Source: Sphingobacterium multivorum (lineage in GTDB: Bacteria; Bacteroidota; Bacteroidia; Sphingobacteriales; Sphingobacteriaceae). From it: a stretch of DNA of 64,000 nt. A program made the translations under genes and the position numbers. Location of the stretch: positions 1-64,000 of the forward strand of contig NZ_UAUU01000005.1 of the NCBI RefSeq assembly GCF_900457465.1, read 5' to 3'. The notes beneath the pieces were generated by a model. The model saw nothing but the letters and a program-made list of their open reading frames with translations. It was not told the origin of the DNA and did no database searches. Below, one piece after another: positions 9,726 to 17,074 of the stretch (the stretch's first letter is position 1; every line of letters begins with the position of its first letter).

Positions 9726-10706
9726 ATGAGCGATACGATAACACGGTACGACCTGATCATAGTTGGCGGCGGGCCAATTGGCTTAGCTTGCGCCTTAGAA
9801 GCCAAAGAAGCAAATTTAAACTACCTTATTCTCGAAAAGGGCTGTTTGGTCAACTCATTATATAATTACCCCCAAAATATGACCTTCTTCTCTTCCTCCG
9901 AAAGATTAGAAATAGGTGATATTCCATTTGTCACCACCAATCCCAAGCCAAAACGCATGGAGGCGCTGGAATATTACAGACGTATACAGCAAAAGTTCGC
10001 ACTGGATACCCATCTTTTTGAAGAAGTACTGGAAATTAAGAAAGAGGACACGGAGTTTCTGGTCAGCAGTAGCAAAAGCATATACCTGAGCAAGAAAGTC
10101 ATCATCGCCACGGGTTTTTATGACATACCGATGTTGCTCAATATCCCGGGCGAAGAACTTCCCAAAGTGAGGCATTACTACGACGATCCACATTATTATA
10201 GCAGCCAAAAGGTGATCGTTGTCGGCGCCAGTAATTCATCCATTGATGCCGCCCTTGAAACCTACCGAAAAGGAGCACAAGTTTCTTTGGTAATCCGCGG
10301 TAGCGAAATCAGCCGCCGGGTAAAATATTGGGTAAAACCTGATATTGAAAATCGAATTGCCGCGGGTGAAATCGATGTCTATTATAACAGCCACTTAACA
10401 GAAGTTACTCCAACTACTGCGCATATCCAAACCCCAGATGGTATCGTCGAACTCGATAATGATTTTGTACTGGCTTTAACCGGCTATCGCCCAAATTTTG
10501 ATTTTTTGAAAAAGATCGGAATTGATATTCCCCAAGAAGCACCTTGCATTCCCAGCCATAATGAAGAAACAATGGAAACAAATATTGCCGGGATTTATTT
10601 GGCAGGTGTCGTTTGCGGTGGCTTAAATACCCACCTTTGGTTTATTGAAAATTCACGAATTCATGCCAAACAGATTATCGGACATATTCGCTCAACACTT
10701 ACTTGA
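9726..10706 (+). CDS. ypdA: YpdA-like FAD/NAD(P) oxidoreductase (putative bacillithiol disulfide reductase)
   Basis: A 326-residue flavoprotein of the thioredoxin reductase fold. An FAD-binding GGGPIGLACALEA lies near residue 14, YNYPQNMTFFSSSERLEIG is characteristic of the YpdA group, an NADPH-binding VVGASNSSIDAALE lies near residue 164, and LAGVVCGGLNTHLWFIEN closes the FAD site. There is no CxxC redox pair of the TrxB type. In Firmicutes, YpdA reduces bacillithiol disulfide; that role here is inferred from family membership, and no bacillithiol synthesis gene is in the window. The 3' end overlaps the convergent tetR-type gene by 8 bases. Confidence 0.85.
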   Translation: MSDTITRYDLIIVGGGPIGLACALEAKEANLNYLILEKGCLVNSLYNYPQNMTFFSSSERLEIGDIPFVTTNPKPKRMEALEYYRRIQQKFALDTHLFEEVLEIKKEDTEFLVSSSKSIYLSKKVIIATGFYDIPMLLNIPGEELPKVRHYYDDPHYYSSQKVIVVGASNSSIDAALETYRKGAQVSLVIRGSEISRRVKYWVKPDIENRIAAGEIDVYYNSHLTEVTPTTAHIQTPDGIVELDNDFVLALTGYRPNFDFLKKIGIDIPQEAPCIPSHNEETMETNIAGIYLAGVVCGGLNTHLWFIENSRIHAKQIIGHIRSTLT

Positions 10707-11316
10707 AGACTTGAAAACGTAAGCCATTTAAGAAGATTTTCATCATTTTCTTCTGTAAACTGAGAATATGATCGAATTCTTCTTTTGTTGGGAACAACAT
10801 GTTTTTCATATCCTTTAATATGCCCATACGCATACCGAATAGTGAATACAAAAGAATCCGCGCAGTTTCATTGATATCTTCCACCTGTATCTCGCCGGCA
10901 TCGATACCAATCTTGAGAATCTTCTCAATAATTTCTACCTCACGGAGATAAGACTCTTTGAACACCTGTTCCAGCTCGTCCGGAAGCTCTTTGACCATCT
11001 TCATGGTGTATTCAAATAAATTATAATACTGATTGATGATCTTGACACGCATATCAATGGAGTACATCATAATCTCCTCAAAGTCTCCCCCTTTTCCAAT
11101 GACATCCTCAAGGTCCTCGATCATTTTGTCGATGACATATTCGAAAACCGCAGAATATAAGCTATTCTTATCCGGAAAATAATAATACAGCAATGCTTTT
11201 GAAAAATTGAGATCCTTGGCTATTTCCGACATCGTTGTCTTAGCCATTCCAAAATGTGCAAAGCGCCTTGTCGCAGCTTCTAGAATTTTGATTCTTTTTA
11301 CATCTGCATTACCCAT
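10699..11316 (-). CDS. TetR/AcrR-family transcriptional regulator
   Basis: A 205-residue protein. Residues 8-55 form the HTH domain (RIKILEAATRRFAHFGMAKTTMSEIAKDLNFSKALLYYYFPDKNSLY), followed by an all-helical ligand-binding domain with no conserved sequence. Such proteins repress nearby or divergent genes until a small ligand binds. It is divergent from murB with about 100 bases between them, where a short palindrome TAAACGGTTTA (11342-11352) could be an operator. The ligand is unknown. Confidence 0.9.
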   Translation of the reverse strand: MGNADVKRIKILEAATRRFAHFGMAKTTMSEIAKDLNFSKALLYYYFPDKNSLYSAVFEYVIDKMIEDLEDVIGKGGDFEEIMMYSIDMRVKIINQYYNLFEYTMKMVKELPDELEQVFKESYLREVEIIEKILKIGIDAGEIQVEDINETARILLYSLFGMRMGILKDMKNMLFPTKEEFDHILSLQKKMMKIFLNGLRFQVFK

Positions 11317-11420
11317 TAAACTTATATTTTTTATCGTTAAATAAACGGTTTATACTATCTTTACCGATTATCATGCTAAAGATAGCTGATTTTTTTGAAT
11401 TTCTGAAAACTAAAGTCAAC

Positions 11421-12437
11421 ATGAAGTTAAACATTCAATCGAATATATCTTTAAAAGCTTTCAATACGTTTGGAATTGAAGAAAAGACAAATTTTCTAAT
11501 CGAAGTGAATGACAATGAAACATTGACCGAAATTTTTAAAAATGGTATTTTTAAGGAGAACTTCTTTGTTCTTGGCGCAGGTAGCAATGTCCTTTTCACC
11601 AAAGCATTCGACGGCTATATTATTCGTATGACGAGCAAGGGCATACAGTCAAAAATTGATGGCGATGATGTCTATGTCACAGCGCAAGCGGGAGAAATCT
11701 GGAATGACTTCGTTTGGTATTGTATCGAACATAATTACGCGGGTATTGAAAACATGGCCCTCATTCCCGGCACTGTTGGTGCTTCACCTGTGCAAAACAT
11801 CGGTGCCTATGGTACCGAGTTGATGCATGTTTTTCACGAATGTCAGGCTTTCGATACGCATACCGGTAACTTTGCGACCTTCAAAAAAGAAGATTGCGAT
11901 TTCTCCTATCGCGACAGTATCTTTAAAACAGCACACAAAGGGCGTTTTATCATTACTCAGGTCACTTATAAGCTAAGTCAAACAGCTCATATCAATACAA
12001 CTTATGGTGCAATTGAAGCCGAACTCGCCAAAGAAAACATAACAAACCCGAGCATTGCCGACATTGCAACCATTGTCTCCAAAATCCGCGTAGAAAAGCT
12101 TCCTGACCCAAGTACAGTGGGAAATGCAGGTAGCTTCTTTAAAAACCCTGTAGTGACAGCATCAACTTTTGGACCTCTTCAGAAAGAATACCCTACAATA
12201 CCGCATTATCCAATGCCCAATAATGAAACAAAATTGGCTGCTGGATGGTTAATAGAACAATGTGGTTGGAAAGGAAAAGAATATGGACAAGCAGGTGTAT
12301 GGAAAAATCAGGCACTTGTACTAATAAATAGACAAAACGCTACAGGACAGGAAATTTACAATCTATCGGAACAAATTATAAGTGATGTAGCCAACAAATT
12401 TGGCATCAAGCTAGAGCGTGAAGTTAATTTACTGTAA
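11421..12437 (+). CDS. murB: UDP-N-acetylenolpyruvoylglucosamine reductase
   Basis: MurB reduces UDP-GlcNAc-enolpyruvate to UDP-MurNAc with NADPH, the second committed step of peptidoglycan synthesis in the cytoplasm. The 338-residue product shows FAD-binding VLGAGSNVLF and IPGTVGASPVQNIGAYG, and the GNAGSFFKNPVV block with the catalytic Ser. Its length and the long C-terminal part fit the type I (E. coli-like) enzyme. I chose the ATG at 11421 (MKLNIQSNISLKAFNTFGI), where family homology starts; the upstream in-frame ATG at 11373 adds 16 residues overlapping the promoter region. It is a single-gene unit. Confidence 0.95.
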   Translation: MKLNIQSNISLKAFNTFGIEEKTNFLIEVNDNETLTEIFKNGIFKENFFVLGAGSNVLFTKAFDGYIIRMTSKGIQSKIDGDDVYVTAQAGEIWNDFVWYCIEHNYAGIENMALIPGTVGASPVQNIGAYGTELMHVFHECQAFDTHTGNFATFKKEDCDFSYRDSIFKTAHKGRFIITQVTYKLSQTAHINTTYGAIEAELAKENITNPSIADIATIVSKIRVEKLPDPSTVGNAGSFFKNPVVTASTFGPLQKEYPTIPHYPMPNNETKLAAGWLIEQCGWKGKEYGQAGVWKNQALVLINRQNATGQEIYNLSEQIISDVANKFGIKLEREVNLL

Positions 12438-12697
12438 AGATTTAAAAAAAGTATTTTTACTCTTTTTAATTTGAAAGCAAAAGAAAAACAGGCTTCACTT
12501 TAGCTAAACATCACTTTGAGCTAATTTTATTTACTTAAAGTTAGCTTACACACACGTTTGCTTTGCTTAAAATAATCTTAAAATTATATTAACAAATCTA
12601 ATTTTGTCATTTTTGGCGCATTTTTTGCCTCATACTTAATGAACCGCATTTATAAACGTACTGTTTTGTAAAAAGAACAGTTATAATTCATTAAGCT

Positions 12698-13206
12698 ATG
12701 ACAAAGAATGAATTTGACACCATGGTTATTGAGCAATCGGACTCATTAAAACTCTACGCCAGAAATTTTACCAGTGATTACGAAGATGCCAACGATCTCG
12801 TTCAGGACACAATCCTGAAAGCTGTAACCTATTTTAAAAATTTCAAAGAAGGAACCAATTTGAAAGGATGGCTTTACACCATCATGAAAAATACGTTTAT
12901 TAACAACTATAGACGTATTGTGAAAACCAACTCTTTCATTACGAAAGACGAGGATATTTCTAACGCTAACCTCCTATTATCCGCTTCCTCAAATCAGGGC
13001 GAAAGCAAATTTGTCATGGAAGACATCCATGAAGCTTTATCTAGTCTTTCCGAAGAATATTACATCCCTTTTTCATTGTACTTCGAAGGTTTTAAATACC
13101 ACGAGATATCGGAACATTTAAATATCCCATCGGAACGGTAAAAACAAGAATACATGTCGCTAGAAAATTAATGAAGAGATCACTATCGGCCTATAAAGTA
13201 GCTTAG
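12698..13206 (+). pseudogene. ECF-type RNA polymerase sigma factor, frameshifted near the 3' end
   Basis: Region 2 (residues 15-75, with YARNFTSDYEDANDLVQDTILKA and LKGWLYTIMKNTFINNYRR) and the start of region 4 are intact. The frame then stops at 13141 after LNIPSER. Restoring one C in the CCC run at 13126-13128 continues the protein as IGTVKTRIHVARKLMKRSL, the recognition helix of region 4, up to TAG at 13204-13206 for 169 residues, the usual length. As sequenced, the -35-binding helix would be lost. The missing base is in a homopolymer, so sequencing error is plausible. No anti-sigma gene follows, and the regulon is unknown. Confidence 0.85.
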
Positions 13207-13236
13207 TTTTCTATCTTCGCCTTTTTAAAATGACGA

Positions 13237-13482
13237 ATGGCAGAAGAATTATCGGAATACAGCAAAAGCCAACTGGCTTTACGTAATGGTCAGGACAAAC
13301 CACAGATCTGGGTTGCTTATCGCGGACTTATCTACGATGTCGGAGAAAGTAGACTGTGGAAAAACGGAATGCACTACGAACATTGGGCCGGACAAGATCT
13401 AACTGAGGAGCTCCAAGAAGCCCCTCATTCAGCATCTGTATTTTCAAAATTTCAGATCGTCGGAAAACTAAAAGATCAATGA
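13237..13482 (+). CDS. Cytochrome b5-like haem/steroid-binding domain protein
   Basis: An 81-residue single-domain protein. The pattern YSKSQLALRNGQDKPQIWVA, then GLIYDVGESRLWKNGMHYEHW and AGQDLTEELQEAPHSASVF, matches the cytochrome b5-like domain, with His residues (HYEHW and APHS) in positions that could bind haem. There is no signal peptide or membrane anchor, so it is cytoplasmic. It begins 30 bases after the sigma factor gene and may be in its transcript. Its stop is immediately next to that of the convergent kinase gene. The redox partner is unknown. Confidence 0.8.
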   Translation: MAEELSEYSKSQLALRNGQDKPQIWVAYRGLIYDVGESRLWKNGMHYEHWAGQDLTEELQEAPHSASVFSKFQIVGKLKDQ

Positions 13483-14397
13483 TTATAAATTAAACTGAGA
13501 TAGGGCAACAAAAGCATTCAAACGCTTTTGTATGTCCTCTTCGGTAAGATCAACCAACCGATCTGTTCCAAATTTCTCTACACAGAATGAAGCTAGCGCA
13601 GAACCAAAAATCAATGCGTTCTTCATGTTTGTAAAGTTGATACTTTTTACTTTGGCAAGATAGCCAATAAAACCTCCAGCAAAGGAATCTCCCGCACCAG
13701 TTGGATCAAAAACATCTGCTAATGGTAGCGCCGGAGCAGAAAAAATCTGATTCTCTCCAAAAAGAAGCGCACCGTGTTCACCTTTTTTGATAATTAAATA
13801 TTTAGGTCCCATTGCTAAAATGACTTTTGCAGCTTTAACCAGCGAATACTCTCCAGAAAGTTGCCTTGCCTCTGAATCATTGATGGCTAAAACATCAACC
13901 TTGAGAAGCACTTTTCTTAAGTCATCCATGGCAACATTCATCCAGTAGTTCATGGTATCCAGAACAACCAACTTAGGCTTGTGTGCCAAGCGCTCCAACG
14001 TAGTCAATTGTATTTGAGGCGTAAGATTGCCCAAGAGAAGATACTCGCAATCCTGGTAACTTTCAGGAATAATAGGATCAAAATCAGCCAATACATTTAA
14101 GTCTGTCGCCAAGGTATCACGGCTATTCATATCGTTATGATACCTGCCAGACCAAGAAAAAGTTTGCCCACCAGTAATCACCTGAACACCCGTAACATCT
14201 ATACCACGGCTCCTGATAAGATCGAGATTATCATTTCCAAAATCCTCCCCAACAACACTGACCAATTTGATTTGATCACATAGATATGACGCCGCTAGAC
14301 TCGCAAATGTACCGGCACCACCTAGAATTTTGTCAGTTTTACCGAACGGTGTTTCTATTGTATCGAAAGCCACCGTACCAATAATTACTAAACTCAT
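13483..14397 (-). CDS. PfkB-family carbohydrate kinase
   Basis: A 304-residue ribokinase-fold sugar or nucleoside kinase. It shows the N-terminal GGAGTFASLAASYL substrate block, the LAINDSEARQL motif and the C-terminal signature DPTGAGDSFAGGFIGYL with the catalytic Asp and anion hole. Such enzymes phosphorylate a sugar or related alcohol with ATP in the cytoplasm; the substrate cannot be told from the sequence. It is a lone gene convergent with the cytochrome b5-like gene, upstream of the tRNA-Asn cluster terminator. Confidence 0.88.
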   Translation of the reverse strand: MSLVIIGTVAFDTIETPFGKTDKILGGAGTFASLAASYLCDQIKLVSVVGEDFGNDNLDLIRSRGIDVTGVQVITGGQTFSWSGRYHNDMNSRDTLATDLNVLADFDPIIPESYQDCEYLLLGNLTPQIQLTTLERLAHKPKLVVLDTMNYWMNVAMDDLRKVLLKVDVLAINDSEARQLSGEYSLVKAAKVILAMGPKYLIIKKGEHGALLFGENQIFSAPALPLADVFDPTGAGDSFAGGFIGYLAKVKSINFTNMKNALIFGSALASFCVEKFGTDRLVDLTEEDIQKRLNAFVALSQFNL

Positions 14398-14425
14398 AGT
14401 TTTTTAATAAGCATGGTAAACAAAA

Positions 14426-14446
14426 AAACCGGCATAAAGCCGGTTT
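14426..14446 (-). terminator. Terminator of the tRNA-Asn cluster
   Basis: AAACCGGC (14426-14433) pairs with GCCGGTTT (14439-14446) around a 5-nt loop. The A-run before it gives a U-tract on the minus strand. Confidence 0.85.
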
Positions 14447-14454
14447 CAATATTG

Positions 14455-14528
14455 CTCCTGAAGCTGGGCTCGAACCAGCGACCCTCTGATTAACAGTCAG
14501 ATGCTCTAACCTGCTGAGCTATTCAGGA
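14455..14528 (-). tRNA. tRNA-Asn (GTT), copy 1
   Basis: A 74-nt tRNA. The acceptor is TCCTGAA/TTCAGGA with discriminator G, the anticodon stem TCTGA/TCAGA encloses CTGTTAA with anticodon GTT, and the T-loop is GTTCGAGCC. CCA is not encoded. It is the last of three copies in transcription order. Confidence 0.95.
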
Positions 14529-14565
14529 ATTTATTTTTCGAGAAATTCCTTTCTCATAGAATGTA

Positions 14566-14597
14566 CAAAAGTAGTACATTTTAATATCATTTGCAAA
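14566..14597 (-). promoter_or_regulatory. Promoter for tRNA-Asn copy 1
   Basis: On the minus strand TTTG (14594-14597) lies 20 bases before TACTTTTG (14566-14573), matching the Bacteroidota TTTG/TAnnTTTG promoter. It is about 38 bases upstream of the tRNA, so copy 1 could be transcribed independently. Confidence 0.6.
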
Positions 14598-14616
14598 TAA
14601 AATATTTGCATTGTTG

Positions 14617-14690
14617 CTCCTGAAGCTGGGCTCGAACCAGCGACCCTCTGATTAACAGTCAGATGCTCTAACCGGCTGAGCTATTCAGGA
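14617..14690 (-). tRNA. tRNA-Asn (GTT), copy 2
   Basis: The same 74-nt structure as the neighbouring copies, with one base difference in the D-loop region (AGCCGGTT instead of AGCAGGTT in the minus-strand reading). Anticodon GTT. Confidence 0.95.
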
Positions 14691-14741
14691 ATGAAAAATT
14701 GAATATTTTTAAAAACTCCGGCTATGTAAGTTATTAAATTG

Positions 14742-14815
14742 CTCCTGAAGCTGGGCTCGAACCAGCGACCCTCTGATTAACAGTCAGATGCTCTAACCTG
14801 CTGAGCTATTCAGGA
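14742..14815 (-). tRNA. tRNA-Asn (GTT), copy 3
   Basis: The first copy in transcription order, identical to copy 1 across the 74 nt as far as I can read. Anticodon GTT. Confidence 0.95.
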
Positions 14816-15062
14816 GTGCTTTTCAATTTTTCCGGAGACCCTATTGCGTTTCCGTGATGCAAGTATCGGAAGATTATTAGAATACTACAAATTTTTTGAG
14901 CACATTTTTTACAACTTCCTAAATTCCAATTAGAATAATTTATTTTTATTTTTTCAAACAGCTCCACAAAATCCCCTTTTCAGCACTTAAACCAACATTA
15001 TCCTTCTTTTACCTTCAATCGCCATCAGCGGATGAACGACCAGTATCGGCAATTGCGTACGA

Positions 15063-16439
15063 TTAAAGCAACACACCTTTCAAAATTAGCGCTGCCACAC
15101 TAAAATAAATCAGCAAACCTGTTACATCGACTAATGTCGACACAAAGGGCGCTGAAGAACTCGCAGGGTCGGCCCCAAGTCGTTTCATCACAAAAGGCAA
15201 CATAGACCCCATCAACGACCCCCAAAGGACCACACCAACCAAGGACAAAGAGATAACTAATGCAACCAACACCCAATACTGACCATAGCTATGCGCAAAA
15301 GATTGCCATGCCATAATCCTTATAAAGCCCAAAGCCCCCAAAATAAGTCCCAGCAGTAAACCCGACAGAATCTCTCTTCGCATCACACGCCACCAGTCAC
15401 CCAAGGTAACTTCCCCCAGGGCCATCGCTTGAATAATTAATGTTGAGGCTTGCGAACCGCTATTCCCACCACTGGATATAATAACAGGCATCAGTGCAAA
15501 CAACATAATCGCACTTGCCATTTGCTCCTCGAAATGCTCAATAACCGTAGCGGTCAAAAGTTGTCCCAGAAAAAGCACAATAAGCCATCCAGCTCTCTTC
15601 TTCACCAAGTTCTTAATCGACACATCCAGATAAGGTTCATCCAACGCCTCCGTTCCTCCGATACGTTGCATATCTTCCGTGTACTCCTCGTTTGCTACCC
15701 AAAGAATATCATCGACAGTCACAATCCCCAACATAACCCCCTGTTCGTCGACAACAGGCAAGGCCACGCGATTATTCATCCGGAAGATGTTGATCGCTTC
15801 CTCCTGGGGATCGTAAGCATTCAGCGAGATCAGCCGATGATCGATCAAATCTCCAACGACTCTATCTGGCTCCGCCATCAGCACATCTTTAATCCGAATA
15901 TCATCAACCAGCTTCCCATTTCCATCAATCACATACAATACATCTATCGTTTCCGAATCTCTTCCATAACGCCTAATATGCCCCAATATCCGTTCAATAC
16001 TCCAATGTTCTTTTACGGTAATATAATCGGGTGTCATTAGGCGCCCAACGCTGTCTTCCGGATAGCCCAGCAAAGCCAATGCTTCAACACGATCTTTGGG
16101 TGGCAACAGTAAAATTAAATGCTTAATATCGTCCTTCATTTCTGAAAAAAAAGAAGTCCGATCATCGGGAGGTAACTCGTTAATTAGTGCGCTAATTTTT
16201 GCTTTAGAAAGCTTCTTAAAAATCCTGTTTTGAGTAGGGAAATCCAGAATACGAAAAACGTTAACTGCGCGATTCAAATTTAACGATTCAATAAATAGTG
16301 AACCATGTTCGGGCAACTCATCAATCAGCTCCTCAACTTCTGAAATATTTAATTCATTCAAAAATTCTTCCAGCCTAACAAGATCTCCACCTGCTATCAA
16401 TTGCTCTATTTGATTCACCTGCATTTCCAGTTCTTCCAT
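15063..16439 (-). CDS. mgtE: Magnesium transporter MgtE
   Basis: A 458-residue inner-membrane Mg2+ channel. Order: an N-terminal helical MgtE_N domain (LPPDDRTSFFSEM), two CBS domains (GRLMTPDYITVKEHWSIE; VALPVVDEQGVMLGIVTVDD) that sense Mg2+ and gate the pore, a connecting helix, and five membrane spans (about 285-455) with SSGGNSGSQASTLIIQAMALGE lining the pore and ASSSAPFVSTLVDVTGLLIYF at the end. I chose the ATG at 16439 (MEELEMQVNQIE); an in-frame ATG at 16475 would add 12 residues and fits less well. It is a single-gene unit. Confidence 0.95.
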   Translation of the reverse strand: MEELEMQVNQIEQLIAGGDLVRLEEFLNELNISEVEELIDELPEHGSLFIESLNLNRAVNVFRILDFPTQNRIFKKLSKAKISALINELPPDDRTSFFSEMKDDIKHLILLLPPKDRVEALALLGYPEDSVGRLMTPDYITVKEHWSIERILGHIRRYGRDSETIDVLYVIDGNGKLVDDIRIKDVLMAEPDRVVGDLIDHRLISLNAYDPQEEAINIFRMNNRVALPVVDEQGVMLGIVTVDDILWVANEEYTEDMQRIGGTEALDEPYLDVSIKNLVKKRAGWLIVLFLGQLLTATVIEHFEEQMASAIMLFALMPVIISSGGNSGSQASTLIIQAMALGEVTLGDWWRVMRREILSGLLLGLILGALGFIRIMAWQSFAHSYGQYWVLVALVISLSLVGVVLWGSLMGSMLPFVMKRLGADPASSSAPFVSTLVDVTGLLIYFSVAALILKGVLL

Positions 16440-16475
16440 ATCTCCTATCAATTTAAAAATCCTACATCTAAACAA

Positions 16476-17074
16476 AGTTTATATGTTACAAAAATCGCTT
16501 TTTTAAAGTAAATTCTGCATAAAAAAATAAATAATAAAAACCTGCAGTCTGTCGCAGTAATTGGGATAAATACCCCGCGTAACGTTCAATGCCCAATTCA
16601 AAAACAAGACATTTTGTCATTAGCAAAAAACTAAGGGAAACCATTCTCGCCAACAACTTCAACAGGTCTCTACAAAAGAAAGACGATGAAATTTATCGTC
16701 TAATTACCGATCCATTTTTTTTATCCAATAAAATGAATCAGGCCACACCTAACTCGCCAGCATACTCCCGAAAGCAACACCCCATAGTTGTCTGATTTTT
16801 CCACAAAAAAAAACAGACAAATTTTCTCGGCGCAGTCTTAGAATCGCTAATTATTTAAGTATATTCGTCGTATACTTTAACCTGTTCAATATAGTGCTTT
16901 TTTTTTTCAGAACAGCCCAATATCATCAGGTTGTTTTACAGAAAAAAAATAGTAAAAAGAAGTAAATCACAAAATCATAAAAGCCTATTATTCAAATATA
17001 AATAAATTTGAAACAGAAGTTAAAGTTCATATAAATAGGAATAATAAAACTAAAAAAAATAGCAAACACTCGAT
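16476..17074. other. Intergenic, AT-rich; one doubtful 68-codon frame
   Basis: About 600 bases. A plus-strand frame at 16589-16795 encodes 68 residues (basic, with EIYRLITDPFFLSNKMNQ). I do not recognise it and see no supporting context. The rest is very AT-rich and probably contains the promoter of the large gene that follows. Confidence 0.4.

Noticed and set aside
16589-16795. Plus-strand frame of 68 codons
   Set aside because: It could be a small gene, but there is no domain, signal or neighbour to support it; mentioned only in the intergenic entry.
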